Positions 40,338-51,400 of a DNA stretch of 64,000 nucleotides are shown here, in pieces. Below the pieces are notes generated by a model. That model had not been told where the DNA came from. It saw only the letters and a list, made by a program, of their open reading frames with translations, and made no database searches. This DNA is from Metridium senile (taxonomy: Eukaryota > Cnidaria > Anthozoa > Actiniaria > Metridiidae): contig OX459095.1 in the NCBI GenBank assembly GCA_949775045.1, positions 28,228,564-28,292,563 of the forward strand. The letters run 5' to 3'. The translations under genes were made by a program, and so were the position numbers. Within the stretch, counting starts at the first letter, position 1. The number at the start of each line of letters is the position of its first letter.

Positions 40338-41636
40338 TGAGTGAATTAATTGTTCATTTATTGTCACACAAATAGCAGTTGTTGTATATCGACATTCTCT
40401 AGTGGACAGTCCATGTAAATAATGTAATCCCGTAGAAACATGTGAGATGCAAGCAATATATATGCACGTATATTTATAATATACATATTTTTAGTCTATC
40501 GTCAAACAGCGGTGCATGATATCTTTCTTCTAGATTGCAGATTTGTTTGTCACATTCTGTTTTCATATTTTTTTCACAGATCTTGTACTGTACGATTTCT
40601 TTTTATTGATCAATCTCCTCCCCCCCCCCCCCCCCCCCAAAAAAAAAACAACAACAACAACAAAGAGTTAAAAAGAGTATTTACCTCAATGATATATACC
40701 CTCACCCTATTAGTGCCGTAAACCCTACCAACATAAATCGATATCAGCAAATGATGCACACTTAATATTGACGACCGTTGATACGACCGCGTCTTTTGTG
40801 TTTTTAAAAAAGATACAGACGAGCTATATAAGAGTAGTCTGTGCACTCCATAGAAGCTTAAGAGGGTTATGACCTGGATTATAATAATCCTATTATAACA
40901 GTCTATAATGAACGCTAAACGTCCTTACAAGCTATTGATCTGTTTATAATGTAGCGTCCAGTCGAAAGGCCAAATTTAGGCCATCCATGATGATATGACG
41001 AATAATCACATACATTTTAATTTGTCCCCGAGTGGGAAGGGACTTGGAGGTAAAATATTGGGTATGTTTGTTGTATATCTTAGGGGTAAAAAAAATCAGC
41101 TATTTGGTATCTTTTAGGGTATCAAAATTGTAAATTTAGAATTTTGACATTAATCCCTGAGGGGGAGGGGACTTGGGAGTAAAACTATTGGGCATAAAAA
41201 TCAGCTATTTGGTATTTGACATTTCTAGATCTTGGTATATCTTAATTCTATGTATTTGTGTGTGTAGATGAAGGTGTATAGAGTATCTTTAAGGGGGTTA
41301 AAGCCGTGTGTGCCACGCCCTTTCTAAAGTACTTCCTGTATATTTAAGGAGGCGTTTCATTTCCCCCCCAACTATAGCATACCCGCATTTAGCCGTGAGT
41401 CCGTCCAGGTTAATAGCGGATGTTTCCTTAATGTGTCTTCCTTAAGATACCACAGAATGGTAGTACTACTCCAACTTTCGTATCGATGCTGGAGCTGTAT
41501 GTAGTCTAACCCTAACCCTAACCCTCCGAAATTTTCTTCGTAAAATCTGTAAACTCCGGTTGCAAAGCAGGCTAGCTGTATGCAGCTGCAAGTATATTTT
41601 GAATTTTACTGAGTGGATTGCGCGTGGTCAGTTAGA
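40338..41636. other. Non-genic stretch with simple repeats
   Basis: No gene. It contains a poly(C) run followed by poly(A) (40619-40648), a diverged direct duplication around 41030 and 41155 (GGGACTTGG...AAATCAGCTATTTGGTAT), and three to four CCCTAA units at about 41506-41526. Confidence 0.6.
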
Positions 41637-41845
41637 ACAGGGTCTGAATGGGGTTAACCGAAACGGCTTAAAAATTACCTGTTAACTGAGAATTCTTCCG
41701 TGTCTTTTTAGGATAACTGTTATCTGATATTTCTTTGTTTTTAATCAATAATTTGAAAATAGATATTTCTTTGTTTTTAATAATTGATAACTGAGAAAAT
41801 TGCTAAAATTTAGCTGTTAACTGATATTTTCCATTCAGACCCTGT
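41637..41845. mobile_element. ~209-bp MITE, ACAGGGTCTGAATGG ends
   Basis: ACAGGGTCTGAATGG and CCATTCAGACCCTGT are terminal inverted repeats. TAGA flanks both sides as a possible target duplication. A second, partial copy in inverse orientation is at 15003-15200. Confidence 0.75.
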
Positions 41846-42082
41846 TAGAAGAAAATATCCGTGTGTTTTGAAAGTTAACCGCTTGTTTAAAAAATAAACA
41901 AGAATAAAAAATTGGAAAATGTCCTATATATTAGAAAGAAAACACGGATTGAAAGAGAGTAAGGTAGATTGATAAAATATCTAAGACACAAATAATTGAG
42001 ACTAACGAATTTGTTCTGTTGGTCAAAGTTCAGGTATATATATATAGATGCAATCTTGATATTTATGCTCTATATTGGAATT

Positions 42083-42300
42083 ATACTAGGTCAATTACGT
42101 GACATATTCATATCGTCAATTTCATATTTTATTGGGATCATCATCCACTATATTCACATCACATAAATCTCAACTCTTGAAAATGTTGAATTTTGAAATT
42201 TGATGAAATACTAGGTCAATTACGTGACATATTCATATCGTCAATTTCATATTTTATTGGGATCATCATCCACTATATTTATTTAGTATTCACATCACAG
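42083..42300 (+). repeat. Tandem ~85-bp direct duplication
   Basis: ACTAGGTCAATTACGTGACA to CATCCACTATATT occurs at about 42085 and again at about 42212, separated by about 45 nt. Confidence 0.8.
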
Positions 42301-42423
42301 AATTCTAGATCTAATCTCAAATGTTGATTAATTTTGCTGAGTCAATATCCGATGAGGTATAAAACGCCGAAGATACAATTTGATCACGTACATGCTGAAA
42401 TAAGTATATTTCAGTATTAGTCG

Positions 42424-42673
42424 ACAGTTTGATGTGTAATACGGCTGGATATTTTACGAGTGAAACGCTGTATTTTGACGAGCCTCCGGGCGAGTCAAAA
42501 TGCAAGTTAACGAGTATATTACACATCAAACTGTTTAATAAGGTTATTTATTATCCAATCAAAAGGTTATTATTCTTTTTTAAAGCAAAATATTGTCTTA
42601 CTTGAGGGCTAGATAGACGAGTAAAAATATCGCTAGATCCAGTCCTTCTCCTGCGATATTTTTACTCGTCTAT
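42424..42673. repeat. Two adjacent hairpins
   Basis: ACAGTTTGATGTGTAATA pairs with its complement about 95 nt on (42424-42535). ATAGACGAGTAAAAATATCG pairs at 42611-42673 around a 21-nt loop. No coding sequence. Confidence 0.75.
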
Positions 42674-43326
42674 GACTATATTTGGATAATAAGTATCTAC
42701 ATTCTTTGGGATTCTATCATTTAAACTAGCTATGCTAAACTGGATCAGTTCCTGTATAAATACTGACTTAAAAATTATCCTCTTGCCACTTTCAGACATT
42801 TGGGATTAAAGTTGTACAATTGTTTTAGTTGTGTTTCTTCTAAAAATAATTAAACACTTCAATTCCACCTTAATTCCGTGGTACAAGTTATCACAAGTAT
42901 TGTAGGTGTAACAGCTAGAAAAAGATAAGTGGATATCTGACACTACAACCCTCCTACTCAACTACCTCAGTTGCCGATATTGTGATGCAACAACAACAAC
43001 AACAACAACATTTTATTTCTACCTTGCATGAAATAATTACAATATTTTATAAAAATATAAATTAGAATAGATTATCTTTAGGTAGTGGTCCTAACTAATA
43101 ACTTTAAGAGTTAATAAGTTGTTAGGGCCATTATCTATTGGTATAAGTTTATTGTATTTGTAAAGAAGAAAGTGGCCATTTGTAATAAAGAAAAAAAGTT
43201 ATATTTTAGGCTAACATAACATCACATACACACACACACACGTATATTCACACACACAATACACAATATTATGGCAAATTAGAAGGAAATAAATATCAGA
43301 ATTTTTTTTTTCTGATAGAAAAATAA

Positions 43327-45310
43327 TTAGTAAGTATCCAAAATGTTTATTTTGATACGAGCTTTGAATTTTTTTAGAGAACGATCAGTTTTCACATCTT
43401 CCTCAAGAGAGTTCCAGATTTTTGTACCTGCGAATTTGATATTGAATTTGCCATAATTTGTTTTTACTTTTGGTAAATATAGGTTTGGTTTTGCTGCTGA
43501 TCTTGTTTTATAGTTATGTACCTCAGAAATATTTTTAAAGAAATTATGAAAATTATATGGTAAATCGTTATTTTTAAATTTGTACATGAATATCGCGGTA
43601 CAGTATTCTATAAGATCAGACAGTTTGAGAATATTTAGGTTTTTGAAGATAGGACTTGTATGATCATAAAAAGGAGAAAAGTTAATCAGTCGCAAAGCCC
43701 TCTTCTGTAATACAGTTATTGGTTTTAGAGTAGTTTGATAAGTGTGACCCCAAGCCAAAATTCCGTAAATCAGGAATGGATAAATAAGCGCATAATAAAG
43801 ATTTACAAGAACAGGAGTATTGATATAATAACGTAATTTCGATAATATTCCTATATTTCGTTTGATCTTTTTAGATATATATTCAACATGATCTTTCCAT
43901 GACAAATTACTATCAATGTAAATACCTAGATATCTGATACTTTTTTCCTTTTTTAACATTTTGTTATTCAATTTAAGCTGAAAGTTTACATCTACTTTTT
44001 TTTGTCGTGAATGGAATAAAACAAAATTAGACTTCTTAATGTTGAGTGAAAGTTTATTAGTGCAAAGCCATAAATGGATTTTATTTAACTCTGCATTTAT
44101 TTTTTGTTGTAATACGTTTATGTTTTTGTTTCTATAGAATAAGTTGGCATCATCTGCAAATAGATGGAATTCAAATAGGGAAGAAGAAAGATGAAAATCG
44201 TTTATATAAATTAAAAATAAAATTGGTCCAAGCACAGACCCTTGTGGAATTCCTGTTGTAATTGTTTCTAGTTCAGAAGTACAGTTATTAATAGTGACAA
44301 ATTGTTTACGATTATAAAGATAAGAAGTAAACCATGGCTATGTCTTTGCAATGCCTCTGACTCCATAATATTCGAGTTTTTCTATTAATATATCATGATT
44401 GACGGTATCAAAAGCTTTACTGAGGTCTAAGAATATACCACAAGAATAGTCTGAATCATCTATTGCATCACTGGATTTTATCTACAATGCTAAGTATGGC
44501 ATAATCGGTCGAATGGTTACTTCGAAATCCAAACTGATTTTTAAATAAAATCTTATGTTTTTCCAGAAAGGTTGTTAAGCGATTTGCCATAAGTTTTTCA
44601 AGTAATTTACTAAATATTGAAAGGAGTGATATGGGACGATAGTTTGATAAAGAAAGTTTAGAGTCTTTCTTGTGTATAGGAATTACATTAGCTATTTTCA
44701 TAATATTTGGAACTACTCCCAGTGAGAGACAAACATTGAATATTTCTTGAAGTGGTTTAGAAATGATATTTTTTAATAATTTTAGAACTGTGACAGGAAT
44801 GCTATACGGTCCTGTCGATTTGTTGCATTTAAGACCTGAAATCTCCGCTTCTATTTCAGATTCAGTTACAGGAAAAATGTAAAAACTGTCTGATAAGGGT
44901 GATTTCAGGTAATCTTTAGGTGAATTATCAACTTTTTCAATATCTTTTTCCAAGTTTGCACCAACAGATGAAAAGTATTTGTTAAATTCGTTAGCTATAG
45001 CTTCAGGGTCTGTGATAGTAAGATCATTAACGTTAATTTTTTCAATACTCTGCTTTTTCTTTTGGTTGTAACTTACTATTGTTTTAATCCCGGTCCATAT
45101 CCTTTTGCCGTCCTTTGAGTTTTGCGAAAAGTAATCATTATAGTATGTCTTTTTACTTATTTTAAGTAAATGATTAAGTTTATTTCTATAGTTTTTGAAT
45201 TTGCAAAAATCATATGTTGATTTAGTTTTAAGATATTTTCGATATAGCTTGTTTTTCTTTTTAATTGAAATTTTAATTCCGCTTGTAATCCAAGGTTTTG
45301 TAAAAAACTT
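43327..45310 (-). pseudogene. LINE ORF2 reverse transcriptase region
   Basis: NYRPISLLSIFSKLLEKL and NQFGFRSNHSTDYA precede a frameshift at about 44470. Then come [17 protein letters not shown] (motif A), an in-frame stop near 44340, GIPQGSVLGPILFLIYINDF, LFADDANLF (catalytic Asp pair), and IRYLGIYIDSNLSWKDH. The C-terminus ends at 43327. The catalytic motifs are preserved, but one frameshift and one stop remain. Confidence 0.9.
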
Positions 45311-46387
45311 TTATTCATTTCGTGATACTTTTTTCATAGGAATGTGATTGTCAGTTATTTCAGAGAGTTTAAAGAAAAATCTTTCGAACATGTCCGAAGG
45401 ATCTAGGCTAGGATATAATACATGTTGCCAATTTAAATTTGAGATTTCGTCTATGAAATTCATTTCATTAAAACAAGAGTAATCTCTTTTATAAATATCC
45501 GCATCGACTGCTATATTAAGAAGTTTGTTTATTATGATGAAATTGGGTAAATGATCCGATAAATCGTAAACAATATTTCCACTTACTATTGAGTGTTCAA
45601 TTGAGTTAAAAAACATATTGTCAATCAACGTCGCAGAATGACTTGTAATTCGCGTCGGTTGAAATATATAAGGTTGAAAAAAGTATGAGCCAAGAGTATT
45701 TATAAAATTTGAGGATTCTACTCTAGTCTCAATTTTCATAAGATCCACATTGAAATCTCCCATGAAAAGACAGAGTTTGTTTTCATTGCTTATCGTTTCT
45801 ATTGTTGAGCTCAAACACTCCATAAAATTATCAAGATCACTGCTAGGGTGGCGATAAACTACACCACAAATTATATTACTCTCGTTCTTTCGACTTATTT
45901 CTATCCACAGCATTTCCGAATGGTTAGTTGATCTAGTAAGATCATTACGTATAGTATATTTCAAATCGTTCTTAATAAAGAAACCCACCCCTCCTGCGTT
46001 TGTAAGACTGGGTTCGTGAACAAAATCATAACCACTTATGGTAACATTTGAAAGATTATCTTTATCTTTTTTAAATTTGGTTTCTGAAAGGCCTATTAAA
46101 GAAAATGGGTAATTAAGTTCTTGTAACATATGATATAAGTTATCATAGTTTGCTGGCAGACTTCTGATATTACAGTGCAATGCAGAAAAAGTTTTACGAC
46201 TGATTGCATTCTCCCCCATGTCATCATTAATACTGTTTTTAAACTCATTTGTAGTAAAATAGTCAAAGTTATTTTGAATTGGAACATGAAAATCTGCATC
46301 CAAATCGGTAAGATGAGGAATGTTCGAAATTGGCGAGTTTATATTTAAATATGGTAATCTCTTCAATTCATCCGTGATTCTATTCAT
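45311..46387 (-). pseudogene. LINE ORF2 endonuclease region
   Basis: AP endonuclease motifs in order: LHCNIRSLPANYD, IGLSETKF, GGVGFF, MGDFNVD, SDHLPNFI, supplying the Asn, Glu, Asp/Asn and His catalytic positions. The frame stops at 45311, but the same frame continues open beyond it (FTKPWITSGIK), so a single nonsense change separates it from the reverse transcriptase. Confidence 0.9.
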
Positions 46388-46477
46388 GATAATTGATATC
46401 TATTAATAGTTCATTAAACAATGGTATACTCACAGATCAATATGATGCCATTCTTGGGTGCAGTGGCATGGGTGCAT

Positions 46478-46560
46478 GGCCTATATAGCTGTAAATAGCG
46501 CTGGCGTTCCACCAATGTGGTCAGGGTTTCATTCCCGGCTCGGGCGAACCGATTGAATAG
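46478..46560 (+). repeat. tRNA-related 3' half, SINE-like
   Basis: CCACCAATGTGGTCAGGGTT followed by TCATTCCCGGCTCGGG resembles an anticodon arm, T arm and box B. No complete tRNA. Confidence 0.35.
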
Positions 46561-46841
46561 AGATTTTATTAGTTACTTCTAATTAGTGTACATAAGGTGT
46601 TACAAAACTAATATACATGAACAAATATACATTTACATAATAGCACTAAATGCACCTATCAATGTTTTTTGACAATTTCATCACAAAGTTCTGCGTCCAC
46701 AACAGTAACTGATATGAGTAAGTATATGAATTTGACGTCCCCAGGATGGGGACTATTGACAAAAAGACTGATGAAAAATGTCAATAGTCTATGGTTTTGA
46801 GTATTTGATTTCCCTTGTGTCTTGTGGTCTATTGTTACTAA

Positions 46842-46943
46842 AGCTGTTCCAGTTGAGTGATAGTGACGAATAGTCACTAAATAAAAACTAATATGTAGGA
46901 ACTATTTAGATTCTATTTCATGGACATAGTGTAAGCACTCTAA
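46842..46943 (+). repeat. ~100-bp direct repeat, copy B
   Basis: Second copy of 39699-39797, with a few substitutions (GACGAATAGTC for GACTAAAAGTC). Confidence 0.85.
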
Positions 46944-47024
46944 GAGAAATTGTACATTATGAGAACATTTGCGACTAGGAATGTTTAAAAACACGAGGTG
47001 TAGACGAGATAGACCTGATCAAAG

Positions 47025-47098
47025 TCTCCCTCGCAGCCGTTATTCGGTGTGGGGAGGGACAGGAAGCCCGACACTAATAACGGCTGCGAGGGAGACTA
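47025..47098. repeat. Short foldback repeat, CTCCCTCGCAGCCGTTATT arms
   Basis: Arms of about 21 bp around a GC-richer loop of about 32 nt. It resembles a short inverted repeat I recall as abundant in corals, not checked. Confidence 0.7.
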
Positions 47099-47728
47099 GT
47101 TGTTTTCTTCTTGTTATTGTTGTTATTAAGATGATTTCTAGGTTAAAGTTTATGTAGTTCAGGATGAAATTTGAAAAGAATTAAAACCTCCACGGTTATG
47201 AGTTCTTTTGTAAAATTCCAATTGAATGAGCAAGAAAACTTGTTGGATGATTCACCGAGCTAACCAAAATATCAGTTCAATAAAAAGTTTGAATATTCTT
47301 GAGCATATATGGAAGACATTCAAGATATGTGCGTAGGGACGTAGATTCACCGTTCAAACCCATTTAAGATGTTTCCGGGCGTGGTCAACCGAAGACTTTT
47401 TGCAATGTCCATGCCTCATCAACGCCTCGACCGTTAGCTATGACGTCATTGCTCATTCCCAGGACCTTTGACACGGCTAAGAGTGTTATGGTATTGACTC
47501 CGTAATGTAAATGCTGACTCAGTGGAAGACCGTTGGAATAAACTATTTCAGCAATTTTAAAAATGACACAGGAAACCAGCAATCGTGATTTGTAACATAA
47601 CAAGCCAAGTTTTTATTTAGTCAGTTTTGATAGTCTATTTTGTAAATCTTTTTTTTTTAAGTCAAACTAATACGTGCCCAATAAAGTTGTTTAAAAAAAA
47701 AAAAGCCGAAGCCAAAATGTACATTTGG

Positions 47729-47772
47729 ACTCCCACAGATGCGGTAAGTAAAACTTACGCATCTGTGGGGAG
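47729..47772. repeat. Perfect-stem hairpin
   Basis: ACTCCCACAGATGCG pairs with CGCATCTGTGGGGAGT, with GTAAG/CTTAC extending the stem inward. The flanks to 48380 hold no supportable gene. Confidence 0.7.
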
Positions 47773-48381
47773 TAATTCGGTAACTAACATGCTGCGGCTT
47801 GTAATGTTTTTTTTTTTTGTGGTTATCAAAAAGGAAGTTCCTTTTAAAACTTTTAAAAATGTAAAGCCGTAAAGGTGTAAAAAGGTTAAAAAGAATATTT
47901 CATTCAATTTTCAAAAATGCAATGTCCTTTTTAAGTCATTTAACTGCTCTGACCTGTGCGCAATTCTTAAATTATAATTTGATCATTGAACTGATTGTGT
48001 GCCTTTCTTAATGAACAATTAGTCGGCTTATCAATTTTTTTAAATCGGTTTAATGTAAAGTCTAACGCCATAGACGTAGAACTGAAGAACAATCAAATTT
48101 TGAATTAAAACGGTTATTAACTGCCGCATGGTAAACATCTGTTTTTTAGTACAGTGCATTACAACATTTGTAATTGTTATATTTATATTTTACACCACAT
48201 TGAAATGCAGTTCGTTAATATTTGATGTCCTTAATCCGATTTTTAAGTTTGACCTGTAGCCATATAAAGCAACATTCCCAACCCCACGCTACACATCACT
48301 CTTGTCTGCCATCTGTAGTATGTTAAGTAACAGCTATACCACGCCAAGCCGTAATCAATACGATACTTGTCGCGATAATAG

Positions 48382-48389
48382 TATAAATA
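48382..48389 (+). promoter_or_regulatory. TATA box of ShKT-domain gene
   Basis: TATAAATA lies about 100 nt before the ATG at 48485. A start site around 48412 would leave a 5' leader of about 70 nt. The ATG context CTACCACCATGA is favourable. Confidence 0.6.
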
Positions 48390-48484
48390 CACGACAAGAT
48401 TCGATTCGACACTACAGATCCAGCAGACTCGACAAGGTTTCTTGAGAAGTTTTACTTTGACGAACGTGAACAGCTACTACCACC

Positions 48485-51400
48485 ATGAAGTTGCTTGTGC
48501 TTTTGATTTGCTTAGGGTACGCTTTAGGTAAGTTAAATCTTTTTTTTCTTTTACTTTTATTGCATTAAGTAGTAAATTATGAAGGGATTTGTTATTTGAT
48601 TTTATCGTTGTAACATTTTTCGCTTAATTTTAAATTAATTTTGATTTCTCAGATCGATTAGGTAAAAAACCCAGGTTAATTGTCGTTATTTCTATTTTCA
48701 AACATTATCAGTACAGCTTATCAATAGTTACTAAAATTTTTAAGAAGAAAAATTGATGCTTTTTGATTTTTAACGAATGCACCTTAGACAAACGAAGGTT
48801 ATACCGCCTTCACTCCGCTCCCCATTAGGTCTTTTCCGCTATGTTCGTTCTACCCTGGGTGCCACTGGAGGAATCGCCATAGTCGACCCCGGAAAATAAT
48901 TCCTCTGGCACTCAGTGTAGGCTCGTTCTCACTCACTTACTCTACTATTAGCCAGTGAGAAAACAGTTGTTGTTTCGCTACTCCTCTCAACGAAATATTA
49001 CTGGATTGTTTTCCCTACCATAGTAGTGATAATCAACGCTTTTTACGTTATCTATCTTTTTTTTATTTTGTGAGATTCAAATGTTTTTAATGCAATTGTG
49101 TTTTTTGTTGTGAATCATGGCGTTGTTTATTTGTCGATCGGACGAGATTCAAATGTCTTTATTGTGAATCGGAATTGTTGTGTTTATTTGTTGATCGGTT
49201 GATAGGCGTAATGCTTAATCTCCGTCATGAAGACACGCGAGTACGTTTGTTAAGGTCAACTATACACTATGAATTGATGCTTCTTGTCTTTCATTAGCCT
49301 GTGACCTATGCTGGCGTTATATCTGTCTATTGTTCGTGTGTCTGTTTATTTGTCTCTCTTTTCGCCTGTTTCTTTCGCTTTGCTTGTCTGTGTGCCTGTT
49401 TGTTTTTGCTTGCTTTCTTGTTTGTTTGTTTGATTGTTTGTTTGCCTGTTTATCTGTCTGTCTGTGTTCACTCATGTTTTCTGTCTTTCTGTCTGTTTCT
49501 TTTGTGTATCTGTGTGTCTGTTTGTTAGTCTGTCTGTCGGTCCGTTTATTGGTTTGCCTGTCTGTCTGTGTTCACTCATGTTTTCTGTCTTTATGTCTTT
49601 TGTGTATCTGTGCGTCTATTTGTTTGTTTGCCTATATGTCTATCTGTGTTCACTCAGATTCTCTATCTTTATGTGTGTATTATTCCACTGTTTGTCTGTC
49701 TGTTTGTCTGTGTTTACTCATGTTTTATTTGTTTGCCTGTCCGTTTGTTTGTTTGCCTATCTGTCTACTCAAGTTATTCGACTGTTTGTCTGTCTGTTGG
49801 GCGATACCAAAAACGAGCACAGCGGGAAAACATTATAATATAACAATAATAAAAAAAACCTCAAATATCTAACGGTGAGTCCCAAAGTCCAAACCATTCA
49901 CTAAACATTCTTTATTTTAATTTTCTTTTTAGCAAACGAAAAACTTCTTGATGAGCTCGACAGAATCTTAGCCGCTAAGGATGAATCTTCTAGCCCAGAT
50001 GATACTGACCCAACAGTGAAGAAGATGATGGCAGAGTTGGTTACTAGCTTGGAAAGTGAAGATCCTAGTCAAGCCGAAAGTTCATTGTATGAAAAACTAA
50101 TGAGATACGACGACAGATACATGGCTGACGACAATAAGCTAGATGACACTATTGATAGTGATATGGTAGTTAAGCGAGGCAGACGCCCACCTCCTAAATA
50201 TGGCTACTGTTTGGACGGCAGAACTGAGGCTTTAGGTCCAAATGACAAAGGATGTGCAAGTAAGTGCGATATTTATCATTACCTTTTGTATTGTGTGTAT
50301 GTGGATTAACAACAAAGTTATTAGTATTTTTATATATATTATTTATATATATTTAATAAAAGCAAACTTATTTTTATTAGATCAGATTTATTTTTATTTG
50401 TATAAAATCTAACTAAATTTTCTCAAGTTTACGATTCTCAGCCATTTATGATTATAAATCCCGGGATAATATATTTTTCTACTCGATTTATTATCATATA
50501 TTACAGTAAATAGTTGTACATACTTGTACTTTAGGTATTATATACAATAATATAAGTTATTCAGTAATATATTTATGTTTTTTATTGTAAATACTTTTTT
50601 TGTAAATTGTTTTTGAAAAGCCTTTTAGAGGAGATACATTCAGTATTATATTTAAGTTTTTTATTCATTATAAATCCTTTTTTTCTTCGTAAATTGTTTC
50701 TGAAAAGCCTTTTAGAGGAGATACATAGAACTACCTATTGTTTGGTAAGCACTAATAAAGACTGTCAATTGTATTAAGGGGCACTTTGCTATGATGAACA
50801 AGTGCAAGGATGCAACAACAAGTTCGAAAAAGAGATAAAGATAGCCGATCCTCGCGCGAGAGATGCCGCAATCAAAAGAAGGTGCAGGAGAAATTACTAC
50901 ACCATGAGAACTGAATGTCCTCATACCTGTGGTTATTGCAGTAAGTATACACCTATTTCAATAAAGGTTGTCACCTAGAAGCTAGAAAGGCGAGATCGAC
51001 AAGGATTATGGGTAGATAGATACATTTTACAGGCTTCGCCAGTACAATTGCCACCCTCGCTCCCAGGGCCATTTCCCGCCCCACCCAAAAGCGAAGGGAG
51101 AGTGCCCTGGGAACGAGGTTGTACAGTTGCACCTTGTGTGAGCAAAAGGCTGTATTTAAGAAATAACCATGACCCTCTGCTGTCTCAGCAGTAGTTAGTT
51201 TCTGGTGACAAACTTTATAAAAATAGTATAATTGTTTTTCATTACATAATATTGGAGATGATATGATTATTATTATGATAATCCATCCTCGAAAACCAAG
51301 GGTTACTTGATGAGCCGTCATGACCACTGCAACCTCTTGGTTTCCAAAAGATGATGATGATTATATTGTTTTCGATGATGACAATAATTATGATGATGGT

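Larger units (their letters stand above)
42989..46430 (-). mobile_element. CR1-like LINE, nearly full-length ORF2
   Basis: The element runs from about 46430 down to a (TTG)n-like tail (CAACAACAA on the plus strand at 42989-43013), preceded by AATAAA. It encodes an apurinic endonuclease and reverse transcriptase over about 1,020 codons. No separate ORF1 was seen. Only three disabling changes are evident, so it is a fairly recent insertion. Clade assignment to the CR1/L2/jockey group rests on motif style alone. Confidence 0.85.

Noticed and set aside
49301..49872. Cys/Leu-rich secreted protein frames in ShKT intron 1
   Set aside because: They are products of the TGTCTGTT low-complexity tract; the exon 2 acceptor lies downstream.
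51055..51120. Exon or promoter island suggested by higher GC
   Set aside because: The GC rise comes from a short inverted repeat (CTCCCAGGGC ends), not from coding sequence.
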